The notes under the pieces are model-generated. The model was not told the origin of the DNA, ran no database searches, and saw only the letters and a list, made by a program, of their open reading frames with translations. This document shows, piece by piece, positions 1-10,786 of a stretch of DNA of 64,000 bases. The position numbers and the translations under genes are program-made. The DNA is from Acestrorhynchus altus (taxonomy: Eukaryota > Chordata > Actinopteri > Characiformes > Acestrorhynchidae): NCBI GenBank assembly GCA_034509495.1, contig CM067524.1, positions 16,630,498 to 16,694,497 of the forward strand, read 5' to 3'. Position 1 is the first letter of the stretch. Every line of letters starts with the position of its first letter.

Positions 1-447
1 TAGAGATGTTCACAAGGCCTGAAACACTGCACTGATAGGTGGAAAGTAACCAATTATGATCTTGTTCTTGTTCTTGTACACGATTGCAATTTCCCTGTGA
101 CAACAGTTTTCTTTTGCCTTCATTTATTTTTTATTAATGAAAGCTATATATTTGAAAAATCTTAAAGTGATATATAAACTATTTGGTAGGTTATTTCATC
201 AGTTTAATATTGTTGTTTTGGAATAAATGTAAATGCCTACTCTTCACCATTAAGCTATTCTTTATATTACTACATGGGCCTGTTAGGTAGCATGTAGATA
301 AGATACCAATCATGATTTCTAATAGATATTAATATAATAAAAGTGTATAAGTATAGTGACAAAATATACTTAAGTAACTTAAGTAACTTTATGAAAGTAA
401 CTTTTCATAAATGTATAAATGTGAAAGTTTTACAAAAGTTAGAAAAA

Positions 448-475
448 AATGCTTAGTACTAAACCAGACCCCTGG
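448..475 (+). repeat. 28-bp direct repeat, copy 1
   Basis: The 28 bases here match 2079-2106 at 24 positions (core AATGCTTAGT...CCAGACCCC). The two copies are 1.6 kb apart, on either side of the NC2 exon. It may be the edge of an unrecognised mobile element. Confidence 0.5.
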
Positions 476-840
476 AAAACCACTAAAAGTATTCAAGTTT
501 TTACAAGTTTTCATTATTTGGTGGTGTGAAGTCCAACAGAATGGCATAGTTGTTGGATGTCTTAGGTTAGTTTGATAGAAATTTTAATTACAGTTCTGTA
601 ATAAAAACTATATTGAAATGTACAGATGTTCACTGATTGAAAGAAGAAAAATATATCCTGGCATTTACAGGTTTGTAAGCTGTACTTTGAAGGCATATTA
701 GAAAATGTAAGTAGTAATAAGTATGTTGGTTTGTTCTTGTTTTGTAAATGAGTCATAGTACTCATTTTCAATTTAAATAAGTAGAATTAGTCAATTTCAA
801 GAAAGTATACTTACGAAATGCTTTTGTTTTTACAAATAAT

Positions 841-1117
841 AAAGAAATGCTTATTTACCTCTGAGCACCTGAATTAAGGTTTTCCTAATGCACAACCTTA
901 AACAATTTTCATTAATTTCCTCAAGAACCTCCAAGAACATTGTCCTTTATTGTAGGTTCCTTGAAGCACTTTAAGAGCATCTTGTATTTTAAACAGTGAC
1001 AGCAGTAAACAGAACCTTACATTCTATATTTGACTGTTAAAAGTACAAGAATAGTTTAAGGTTGTTCGTTAGGAAAACCTTAATTCAGGTGCTCAGAGGT
1101 AAATAAGCATTTCTTTG
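841..1117. mobile_element. Fold-back, MITE-like element
   Basis: The two ends form long inverted repeats. Bases 841-888 are the exact reverse complement of 1070-1117 (48 bp), and the match continues inward with two mismatches to about 908 and 1052. The loop of about 145 bp has no coding capacity. A transcript of this region could form a stem of nearly 70 bp. I see no clear target-site duplication. Short GGTTCCTTGAAGCAC-like motifs both inside and after the element suggest insertion into, or derivation from, an older repeat ending near 1317. Confidence 0.75.
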
Positions 1118-1661
1118 AGGAACTTTTGGAAGTTCTTTAATTTGACACTGTGGTGCTTCAAGGAACTTTCAGTAAAAGAATTAAGGTTTCTTGAAGCACC
1201 ATTACAGATTTACCCACAGTTTCAAACTGAGGAACCTCCAAAAAATCCTCAAGGAGCTTTTACTTTTAACAGTGTAGTTTACTACAACTGTATTGCACTA
1301 TTTAATCCCCTTGAGTAAAAAAAACAGCAATTTCCACTCTTATTTCGTTTACATTGGACGAGAAGACTTAGTCTGTCATAAGGAAATAATGAATATATAT
1401 TGTGGGATTAATTACACATTTAGTATACAGATTACAGCAAATAAAAAACAAATGAGCTTGTAATAGCCTTAAAAACATTTTGCGCTCCAAATGATTGGTA
1501 TTCATTGCAGCTTATTTCTTGTTGGCCAGTTTGAGGGTTGGCAAGTAGAGCCTGAAGAATGGAGAGGAAGAGGAGGGCCAAGAGGAGATGCCTTGTGGAG
1601 TAGTGAGAAACAGAGAGAGTGATAGGAGAGAAAGAGAGAGGAGAGTGAGGTCAAGCACTAC

Positions 1662-1733
1662 CTTAATGAGCCGGCGCTTAATGAGCTGCTGATCAGCAGA
1701 AAGAAAGCCATGATTGATCTTAGGGAAGACCAT
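1662..1733 (-). CDS. col25a1: col25a1 NC2 exon (72 nt)
   Basis: This exon identifies the gene. Read on the minus strand it runs from an acceptor ending CACCTGCTCAG to a donor GTAGTG. It is phase 0 at both ends, with 24 codons starting MVFPKINHGF and ending QQLIKRRLIK. There is no Gly-X-Y pattern. It is a short non-collagenous interruption ending in a basic RR/K cluster. I remember the same peptide, essentially unchanged, between collagen domains 1 and 2 of human COL25A1, directly after GDQGPR. That order is reproduced here with the exon at 10487-10513. The ATG at its start is an internal methionine, not an initiation codon. The next exon (second collagen domain) is not in positions 1-1661 and must lie outside the window. 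Confidence 0.92.
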
Positions 1734-2078
1734 CTGAGCAGGTGTATGAGGTCAAGAGGTCGGAGGTCAGAGGTGAGAGAGTTTGGAGAGGAGATAGTTG
1801 CATGAGGTCCCAGAAGAAGGAGAAAGTGGAAGAAATATGGAAAAAAGAGCATAAAAATAGATTAGATCAAGTAGTTGAGTTTAAGAACCCAATTCAGTGC
1901 CTTCATGCATGAGTAGAAATCCACATTTTCCCTGCAGTGGCCGCTTCGGAAGTCTGGACTCTGTTTGGCTCTGGAGGCCGCAATTACCACCTCAGGGGTG
2001 CTGGGACACCCACATGGAGTTTGCTGGCCTACAGAAAAAATGTCAATTTCTGCTCAATGAAAGCACTGACATCACAGT

Positions 2079-2106
2079 AATGCTTAGTGCCAAGCCAGAC
2101 CCCAGG
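2079..2106 (+). repeat. 28-bp direct repeat, copy 2
   Basis: Partner of 448-475 (24 of 28 bases identical). It lies at the end of a GC-richer block (1900-2110) that may be part of the same unidentified repeat. Confidence 0.5.
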
Positions 2107-5100
2107 AGTTGCACACACTGAAAGCGATGATGGCTTTAAAAAAAATAAAAAATACATAAAATAATTATTAAATAAATGAAATCTTGAGCTTATTAAAATA
2201 ATTACTATTATGGTAATGGTCTAGATGTGTTAAGAATGCACTTGTATGCAAGCAAGATTAAATAGAGCTACTTTTAAATATTCAAAAGTAGTTTTATATA
2301 TTTATAATTGAAATAAATTTACCTTATCATTATATGGGAGGCATACTTTTAAACATTTATAAGAGCGTTGAAAGGGAAAGATTTGTGGTGAACCGTGGGC
2401 ACTTACTTGGGCATTTGCTAAAAACATTTTGCTACTTTATCATATAATGTAGCCTTTCTCATTTTTTTCCACATACATAGTTATAGTCCAGACCATATCT
2501 GGGTTAGAAAATCTACATCCTGTTTCTAATTAATTGGACATTACAGCTCTGTTTTAGAGTGAGCTGCCAGCACTGCTGAGTCTCCCTTCTCCCTGGCACT
2601 GCAGTATACAGAAATGAACCCCGCTTTTTTTTATTGGGGCTACTGGTAGCTCAGGGCTGTTAAAGCAATTGATTGGACTACATTATTCAGACACCATCAT
2701 TGAATGGGGCCTGGGGACATACATGTGGAGGATGTATGTCATCTCAGTGTGTGTGCCATAGAGTCTGCCTAAGCAGCTAGGCCACTCCAACAAACCTTCA
2801 CAGTCAGGATTTGATTGCTGTGCAATGCAGCCAGGGTAGGCAGGCCAGGAAGCCCCTGGGGACAAAACGGCACAACACACAAAAACCATACAACCATACA
2901 ACATGACAAATGCAAACCATTATGCACACCACTGGACAGTTCCGCCAAGCACTTCACTTTGCCTTTGGAATCAAACTGAAGTGGTACATGTTGCCCATGC
3001 AATCGATTGAGCTGGTTTCAAACAGTAATGTATTGTTAAATGTTGGATAAGAGGCTTGATTTCATTTTAGCAATATGTATGAGTTTGGATTGGTGATCCT
3101 GTTTCATGTGCCAAATAAATTAGAGTTTTAACTTTAAAGTTTTCCTCTTCATGGTTTGCCAAACACCTGTCAGTTTAGAACAAAATGATTTGTCAGGGGA
3201 AGGGTTCCCTGATACTTCAAATTTGCCCTAATACATGAAACCTGTAATTCATAGTGTGTGGTAAAGATGTTTGCTTTATTACAAACCACAATACAACCTG
3301 GAAATCTGGTCTACAAAGATTAGTCCAAGAATTAGCCTGAACCGTTATTTTTTTTTAACAGTCATAGTAAACACGAGGAAATACTCCATTTATAGGATAT
3401 TCCATCCCACCATGTTTGGGAATCAATTTAAATTGCATGCCTCATTGAATAGATGGAAGCTCAGGAAACCCTTCTTGTCTTCACTTTCAGTACTCAAGTG
3501 AAGAAGATGCACTTTCATACACGATTACAATAACTCAGGATAATGAGCCAATATTACACAGCAAGTTACTAATAACCACAAACATTCTCAGGATAAAAAA
3601 GGGAGCAGGCATATGAGGATTATGGGGGGAACACTGTGTCTAGGCTTCTTGAATTATACAGTGCTCCAACGAAAACTGGCAGAGTGTGGCCTCTACTTCA
3701 TCCTGTTAGTTTTATGATAGGTTTGATCAATTTGCTTGGAGACAGTCAGATTTAGCACTGATCCCACTACCTTTTACAAGATGCCTGTGGTTAATATAAG
3801 CTGGCCTTGTGTACCATTAGCTTGGCCGACAGTCTCCAAATAGTCAATCTTGCTGCAACTCTCCATGTGTAACAGTAATGTCTTCTCAAAGTGGAAAACA
3901 ACAAATATGTCCAAAATAATTCAACCAAAGGAAAGCTCTTTAGATTCACCTCTAGGCAAGGAAGGAGCACACATAGCAATGTCTCTGTAGAACAATCTGA
4001 AACTAGGCATGGGTTCATCTAGTCCTCAGAGTCTTGTTGCATACATGGACAAGGGTGAGAATGGCAATATCACAGTGGTTGACTAAGAATCCAAACTATT
4101 TGCGAATTGCTCTCTAGTGCTCCTTGCCAAATGCTAAGTGTTACAGGGTGGATGTCATGGCTTTATCTTGGTTTGAAGCTGAAGACTTGCAGTGATAGTA
4201 AATGGAATTGCCATTAACATCAATAGAAAAGACAACATAGAACAACAGAATGCCACCTATTTTCTCCTGATTTATTTGACTAAGCCAACTAATCTGACCA
4301 TGTACTATTAACAAATGCGTTCTTCCATAACAACTGTTGAGAGGTTGGACAAGCTTTAGAGAACAGTGACAAAAATCCTATTTAAAATAATGATAAACTG
4401 TGTTTTTGTAAAAATGTGAGTGCATATTAAATAGTTTATTTTGTACGTTTGCACAAGGTCACAGTGTCGAAATAAACCACATCAAGTCTGGATACAGAGT
4501 AATGTACCATTCACACCTTGAAACTCTGAAAACATCACAAAGTTGAAAGAAACATCAAATATTTTGCCAATACTGAGCTGTTTGCTCTGATTTTTGTTGA
4601 ATTAGGTCTTTGCCAACATTCTATAAAAGTTGTCCAACCCCACAAGTGGCTGGAACATGGGTACATTCAAATCAGGTTTGCTGCATTCTGTGTGGTCCTT
4701 TAGCCCCCATGTAGGAGCCAGTGCTAAGATGTCTATTCTACTTGTCTTCATCTTATTCTTTGTCCTCTTTTGCACCAACAGATGATAGCCTGCATTCGCC
4801 ATTAAAAATTCCATGTAGTACAGCTGATTATCCATACTTAAGTGCAGATGTATTCAATAATTTAAAGAACAGTATTGATTGAAACCTGAAGGCTTGATAG
4901 CCTTGGCCTGTCATTTATCTTACAAAACTCATCAGATGGATCTTAAATCAGTTTATTTTTAAAGGCTTTCTGTGTTTCTGAGGCATAGCATGCAAAAGTC
5001 ATTGTCCTGGAATATCTTTTCAGATCTTGGAAATTGAATAATGCCTTTGACATTTGTGGAGAGATTGCATGCTGGGTAAATCCCAGAACCTCAACTCCAC

Positions 5101-7155
5101 ATCATGAAAGCAGCTGGACATGAGTTGTATATTTGCGCCACCACACCACATAAAACTTCCATGGCTGGACTAGCCTTCTACTTCAAATAGCAAAGGCCAT
5201 AGATTTGTCACGGCTCTGAAAGTTCATCAGAGAACTTCACGGACCACACACCACTTGATAATGGCAGAGCTGTGCCATTAATTCTTGTTAATGAGTACAA
5301 CTCACTGGTGGTTACCACTTGTGTTTGTGTAACTAGGCCCTGTTTCATTTGCTGCTTATTCACCTTTAGACCTTTTAACCCCTTCACTAAGGAATCTGGA
5401 GGGTGGAGAGCCATGATCCTGACGTATGCGTAACATTGGCAGGAACAGTTGTCCTGTAGTTACTTTGATGTTTGTCATCTACTGTGATTTTCAATTCAGT
5501 TGGAAGTGGAAAAACATGTGGCTTTCACTTTAAAATTATTTCTCTGAGAACATTATAGTTTATGAGATCTAGACGAGTTATGTGTACAGATCTTTCAGTA
5601 AGTGACAGAAATTGTTGTGGCAAAATTGTTGTAAATACAACTTTTACAATCACACTCTACTAGCAAAGTGTTTCACACACTAAAGTGATGTTCACAATCA
5701 TTTAAAAACAACTTTACAAATAAAAAACATTAAATGAGAAATCTTAAAAAGCAGTTTATAAACAGTCAGGATCATTTTAACCATTTAAATATGAATAAAT
5801 TACTGTTTCTCTTAATAAAGATCTCTTGAAGAACCACTGTATATAGTAGACTTTTGTGTGAGTGGTTTTACTTTTACTGAAGTACTTCTGCTTCAACCAC
5901 AGTTGTACTGATCCTAGTACATTAAATGTTACCCTCCCAGCTTCAATGATATTCTATTTGTACATATATTTTATTTTACTTCTGAATTTCTGAATAAATA
6001 TTTTTCTTCACATGTAGGTTTTTGTTATTCTGTGCACCAAACAAATGATATTTACTGTCCAGGTTTAGGTCAAAGTCTTGCAACAAGGGTAGTTGAGCTC
6101 ACTAAATTAGTCATTGCAGTTGTTCTGTTTTTGTCGCAATGCCTATCCTGTTGAATCTGGTTGAGCTTTATTAGCAGAACAGTGTGAAGGGTAAATATCA
6201 CATTCCCTAGTTTGCCCATTAAGGAAATGTCCCTAATTTTGTTCCACTACATTTCCTCAGTAATTTAATGTGCAAAGTCAATATGTCATTCTGGTGGGTA
6301 ATGTAATTAGGTCACAAGCTTGTATAACCCCTTCTTTCTCAGTACCTTGCTCTCTATGTGACTGGTTTGAGTAGTTATGATGGGAAGTTAATTACACAAA
6401 CACTCCCTGCCTGAACGTAGTAAGTATTTGCTGCTGTTTATTTGTGCTATAAGATGGATCACAGTGGGAAAGCCAAGGGATTCCCTTACATTTGCTCCTA
6501 GGTGGCATAGGATTGAATTCCTTCATGGTGTATGACACTATTTCCCTAGTCTGAAAGTACAAATCATACACTAATCCTTGAAATTCTATCTAAGAGAATG
6601 ATCAACATTCTGGCTGAATTAAGTCTGGAGAGTTAAGTGGAAGTTGGCTGTGTTTGGTCTCTACTGCTCATGTCAAGCAGATCCTCTGACTCTTAGGGGT
6701 TGAGAGTTATTACTTTCATTTTGCTATATCTAAATACATTTATGGAATTACATGCAGTATCTAATTACATAGCGAGCTACACAATGAGGTACATATACAT
6801 TAGACATATAGTTGCCTCAACAGATCAAGTCTGCATCTTTTGCATTTCCTTCTTCTTTAAGAAATGACAAAAATGTGCTTTCATGTATACATAATAGTAA
6901 CTTTTTAAAAAATCAAATGGTCATAAAATGTATTTCTTTTGTTTTAAATAATAATGCAATGATATTTCCAGTGGTTGTGAAAGTTCAAGTTCAAGTGAAC
7001 TATTACAGGCCTTCATTGTGTTTTACAAGTCTTGAAAAAATCTTGACCTCACAAAAATTTGAAAATCCAGTTTTTCAAATTATTATATTATATGAAATAT
7101 ACTTTTTCATTTTGAGTTTGAACAAATTATGCTTCAAACAGTGCTCATCAGAATG

Positions 7156-7157
<2 letters not shown>

Positions 7158-7215
<58 letters not shown>
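7158..7215 (+). repeat. (CA)n microsatellite
   Basis: 58 bp of uninterrupted CA, followed by a degenerate tail (TTACACACACGCATAC). It directly abuts the Tc1 relic that begins at about 7220. Apparent histidine/threonine reading frames through it are artefacts. Confidence 0.95.
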
Positions 7216-7217
<2 letters not shown>

Positions 7218-7790
7218 ACACACACGCATACAGGATATTCACTTTTTGCACATTTTGTTGTTTTACAGCCTTATTCCTTATTCCAAAATTTTACACACAA
7301 TACGCCGCAATGACAAAGTAGAAGGTTTGATTGATCTGAATTTCTTTTGAATAAAAATATACCATGTCCATAAGTATTCACAACCTTGGCTCGAAAACTT
7401 TTTTGAAGAACCTTTGGCAGAAATTATAGCCTCAAGTCTTTTGGAGTATGATACTACAACCTTGGCAGATGTTTTTAAGATGTTTCTCCCATTCTTCTTT
7501 GCAAAACCTCTCAAGCTCCATCAGTTGGATAGGGAGGCGTTGTACGCAGCCCAGCTGCTGAATTGGGAGTAAAGTCACGGAGTCTCAGTGAGCTGCGAAA
7601 CATCTGAAGGATGATCAGTGGAAACAAGATGCACCTGAACTCAATTTTGAGTGTCATGGCAAAAGACTGAATAAGCATGTATGTGTTATATTTCATTATT
7701 TTGTACAGTAAATTTGCAAACAAACTTTTCTCACTTGAAAACATGATTTTAATCAATTTTGGTATAAGGCTGTATGTGTATATATACCTA
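7218..7790 (-). mobile_element. Internally deleted Tc1-like DNA transposon relic
   Basis: On the minus strand the outer part (about 7790 to 7600) resembles the 5' leader of a common fish Tc1-like element; it carries a recognisable block corresponding to GATGATCAGTGGAAACAAG on the plus strand. The part from about 7545 to 7375 encodes a degraded transposase C-terminus including the stretch KRLEAIISAKGSSKKF. This is the usual end of Tc1 transposases, a basic helix then a variant of AxxAKGGxTKY. The end at 7220-7320 carries the familiar ACATTTTGTTGTTTTACAGCC sequence. The catalytic DDE part is missing, so the copy cannot move itself. Family name is from memory. Confidence 0.7.
7375..7545 (-). pseudogene. 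Tc1 transposase C-terminal remnant
   Basis: Minus-strand remnant of a transposase: tail residues KKNGRNILKTSAKVVVSYSK followed by RLEAIISAKGSSKKF. DNA just before it corresponds to the GGAGCTTGAGAGG-type codons that precede this tail in fish Tc1 elements. It has no catalytic residues, no start codon of its own, and is joined directly to 5' leader sequence. It is a dead copy. Confidence 0.6.
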
Positions 7791-7892
7791 TAGTTCTGAA
7801 AAAGTGGCATTCCACCATTTTAAAATGTGCATATAATTTTATAAGATGTATACAAAAAAATCTGTAGTTTACTAGAACTGCTTTTTAAAAAG

Positions 7893-8050
7893 TAAATTCA
7901 TTTATATAGTGCTTTTCACAGTGAAAGTCACAAAGCAGCTTTAGAGAGATGTGGGTCAGAGCCTTGAGAGCAAGCCAAAGGTGTGGGACAAAGAAAAACT
8001 CCCTCAGGTCAAGAGGAAGAATCCTTGAGAAACAATACTCAAAGGAAACT
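7893..8050 (+). repeat. Fish dispersed repeat (TATAGTGCTTTTCACA type), copy 1
   Basis: Sequence such as ATATAGTGCTTTTCACA, AAAGCAGCTTTAGAGAGAT, GAGCAAGCCAAAGG and GAAAAACTCCCTCAGG is a diverged copy of a very common fish repeat as I remember it. Shorter relatives are at 12118-12165 and 31895-32012. It is non-coding. Confidence 0.6.
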
Positions 8051-8444
8051 CTTTCTCTGGTCAACACCAGATAGAACAATACAATAATAGTACTTAGTAG
8101 AAGAAAATCTTACTGAGTAAAAATGATTCACATTGGTGGTCAATGGAACCAGAAAGTTTTTCCCACAAAATGAATATGCAGTTGAACGGTGGAAACACTG
8201 TGTAAACAATATAGTTTTGAGAAGATTTTTGTTAAAGAATGTTAGATTTGTTGGTGGTTTGAATAGTAAATAAAATGGCGACATTTCTGTTGTAGTCATT
8301 ACAGCTAGTTTCCATTGTATAGTAAAAGAAATCTGGTAGTACAAATTCACTCGCAATTAACGTTTACAAAGTGTGTGTGTGACTGAAACAGACTCATATT
8401 TAAAAACTTGTTATATATGAATGATGATTAGTGGGTATAAGATG

Positions 8445-8640
8445 ATTTAGTGGGTATAAAAGAAATGAAGATCAAATTTCAATAGGTTTAACTTATAGTT
8501 AAAACAATAATACATTTCATGTGGTGTCCTAATTTCTTCACATTGTATTTTCACATCATATATCATATCATTTATATCTCCATTCAGCTTTTATATATAT
8601 GGGGATCCAATTTATTGTCCATATCACCCAAGCCCTACTG
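8445..8640 (+). repeat. Dispersed 200-bp repeat, copy 1
   Basis: Matches 9650-9840: both contain GAAATGAAGATCAAATTT-like sequence, then TGTCCTAATT(T/G)CTTCACATTG, and end with TTGTCCATATCACCCA. A third, shorter copy is at about 48955-49040. It is probably the end of a DNA transposon; family not recognised. Confidence 0.6.
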
Positions 8641-9070
8641 TAGAAAGGACCCTGTTTTATATAATTCTCTCAACATACATATAGAAAATTGGTAAAATTC
8701 CTTTTTAATATAAAATTACATTATCCTTCTCTTATTGGTGATGATAACCATGACTTATAAACTGTACAAAGAGAAAACCTAAAAACCTAAAACATTTAAG
8801 CTACCCTACACATGGTGAAAAGCACTACATTTCCAGAACGTTTCTCTGTGAACTAAACCAAGATGTCAGGCCTGAAAGACACACCTCTTGAGAAGCCTGT
8901 GTGGGCATCTGTGAGATGTTGGTATTGTTGTCAGATGTGATTTGAGAGGTCTGAGAGTGAGCCTGTTGCTACATTCTGTCATCACATCACATCACAACCT
9001 CATGTTCCCGCATGTCGGGCAAATCAATTAGAGACACTTAAAGCAACTGTCACCTTTGGAGTGTGTCAAG

Positions 9071-9072
<2 letters not shown>

Positions 9073-9120
<48 letters not shown>
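9073..9120. repeat. (TA)n microsatellite followed by GATA units
   Basis: 48 bp of perfect TA continuing into GATAGATAGATATATACTG. Self-complementary, so able to extrude as a cruciform. Confidence 0.95.
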
Positions 9121-9122
<2 letters not shown>

Positions 9123-9649
9123 TAGATAGATATATACTGTATATATAAAGCATGAGAGGGTGAGAGTAAGATCGAGTGGGGTAACAACTTAAAGCAATAA
9201 AGACAGACTAAATACAGCAGTTGGTTCCCAGTAAGAAAGACCTTGCATTTGGTGCAACACGAGAGTGATGGGTTAAAGTCAGCCTGCATGCAAGCAGATA
9301 CTGGAGTGAAGTATGCCAGCGATTAATTGTATAATTTGCCAGCTGTTGCAAAGCGTGCACTTAATAATCATCCTCTAAGAGGTGTGGATTTATCAAGAAT
9401 GTCAAACAATGAAGCTAGAAATAATTACATTGTTCAACTGAGCTCATGGTGTACTGGGGCTTTTGTGCCATTATGAAGTTGAGGCTGTGGAACAGCAAGA
9501 TTTAGATTTTTGGTAGGAAAGACAAAAGGGCTGAGTATTTGCTGGGTGATATATTGATATTTATATCAGTATCAATACCCCCTGCTCTCTGATTCTTCCC
9601 TCCACCCTCTTTGTTCTCTCAGGTACACTTTATAGAGGGGGCATAAGTT

Positions 9650-9840
9650 TTAGTGTGTATAATGAAGTAATGAAGATCAAATTTAAATATGTTTAAATAT
9701 AATAAAAATATGGAAGAAAGATGTCATGTCCTAATTGCTTCACATTGTATTTTTCACATATCATATCTTATATGGTATTTTGACATTCAGCAACAATATA
9801 TTGAGATTTTTTTTTTGTCCATATCACCCAGTCCTAGTAT
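9650..9840 (+). repeat. Dispersed 200-bp repeat, copy 2
   Basis: Same family as 8445-8640, 1.2 kb away in the same orientation. It is followed at 9880-10145 by AT-rich sequence ending ATATTTTCACACACCCCTA, a terminus style I associate with fish DNA transposons. Confidence 0.6.
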
Positions 9841-10486
9841 TAGCAAGAACCTGCTGATCTACACAAATACATGATACAGGGTTTGTGATTCAATATATTG
9901 TGATATACTGCAATAAGCAAGACTGTGACTGTATCTCACTGTCATAGTATAAAAAACATACCATCGTATTAAATCTGTGAGAATTTTTTTTATGCAATCT
10001 GAAGACCCTTTGGACCACTATTTGCCACCAATCTTATCATGTAATCTATTAAGTAAATTCAATATGGTGTTTTTGATAACTGACACAGTATCCAAAACAT
10101 AATATCACAATACTTTGGTATATCAATATTTTCACACACCCCTAAAAGACAAAAGTCTCAGCTGTATCAAATTATTATAAGCGCCCTCATGTTTGTTTTG
10201 ATTCTGTCTGCTGAAGCCGAGGGTCTTGAAAGCGGTATAAGCAGTTAGAGGGCACTGACCTTTCTTAATGGCTTCCTCAGGTGTTTATAGAATCAACCCC
10301 CTAGTGCCTCATTCGATCACTCTATTGGAGCTGTGTTATGCTTGGAGAGCTTAAACAACACGCACTGTTCACAAAATCACATGCATCTCAAAAATGTTCC
10401 ATCCACGGTTTCATTCAGGACACATAGCACACACATTCATCAATGCATCAAGAAAAGAGAAAGGCATGCTGGAGCAGACCACATAC

Positions 10487-10513
10487 CCGTGGCCCCTGGT
10501 CGCCTTGATCGCC
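10487..10513 (-). CDS. col25a1: col25a1 27-nt Gly-X-Y exon (GDQGDQGPR)
   Basis: Minus-strand exon preceded by a roughly 45-nt pyrimidine tract (CTTTCTTTCTTTCTCTCTC and on to CTTCTTCCACAG) and followed by donor GTATGT. It is phase 0 at both ends and encodes GDQGDQGPR, the last three triplets before the non-collagenous interruption. I recall the human counterpart as GEQGDQGPR, one conservative change. The purine-rich plus strand just above the exon (10514-10552) is simply the complement of its polypyrimidine tract. About 235 nt further upstream in the transcript is a C-rich run, the complement of the G-tract at 10747-10786. Confidence 0.88.
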
Positions 10514-10746
10514 CTGTGGAAGAAGAGAAAAAAGAGAGAGAAAGAAAGAAAGAGAATATAATTTTGTAATATCATACACACATATGGACAGAAGAGCACC
10601 CATCAAGGCATAATTCAAAACACACTGATGGAGTAAGCTAATACCCACAGCCTCAGGAACGTACTGCGGCTAAGGGTAAAATCACTTATGATAACACACG
10701 CTGATGTTGACATGGCTTGTAGGTTGTGCACGTAGTGCGTGTTTGA

Positions 10747-10786
10747 GGGGGTAGGCTTTGGGGTGGGGTGGGGGGGTGGGGGTGGG
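10747..10786 (+). other. G-tract with quadruplex-forming pattern
   Basis: Plus strand has runs of 5, 4, 4, 7, 5 and 3 guanines; after an 8-base first spacer they are separated by single T bases, which satisfies the usual G-quadruplex pattern. In the col25a1 pre-mRNA the same place is C-rich, about 235 nt before the exon at 10487-10513. Confidence 0.7.

Larger units (their letters stand above)
1..1661 (-). other. col25a1 intron, 3' of the NC2 exon (partial)
   Basis: Non-coding. It contains an unusually CU-rich stretch (as transcript) next to the exon at about 1545-1650, the fold-back element at 841-1117, and related GGTTCCTTGAAGCAC-type sequence continuing to about 1317. A 28-bp sequence at 448-475 recurs at 2079-2106. 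No collagen exon was seen. Most of the remainder is AT-rich and featureless. Confidence 0.75.
1734..10486 (-). other. col25a1 intron between the NC2 and GDQGDQGPR exons (8,753 bp)
   Basis: Bounded by supported splice sites. From 1740 to 1850 the transcript strand is CU-rich. A relatively GC-rich piece lies at 1930-2040 and another at 2560-3000; neither resembles a gene I recognise. From 3000 to 7100 I see no repeat or exon. After that come (CA)n and the Tc1 relic at 7158-7790, a fish dispersed repeat at 7893-8050, two copies of a 200-bp repeat at 8445 and 9650, and (TA)n at 9073-9120. Confidence 0.8.

Noticed and set aside
1512..1733. A 73-codon minus-strand open frame starting at the ATG of MVFPKINHGF
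   Set aside because: Only the first 24 codons are coding. The rest reads through the donor into a CU-rich intron, and the ATG is internal to the spliced frame.
2838..2855. Minus-strand GGG CTT CCT GGC CTG CCT (Gly-Leu-Pro twice) after a TGTCCCCAG acceptor-like sequence, looking like another collagen exon
   Set aside because: No GT donor follows the two triplets, the frame then leaves Gly-X-Y, and the exons on either side (10487-10513 and 1662-1733) already join as in the known protein.
6812..7321. 169-codon plus-strand open frame
   Set aside because: It passes through the (CA)n array (His/Thr repeat) and into the Tc1 end, so it is a simple-sequence artefact.
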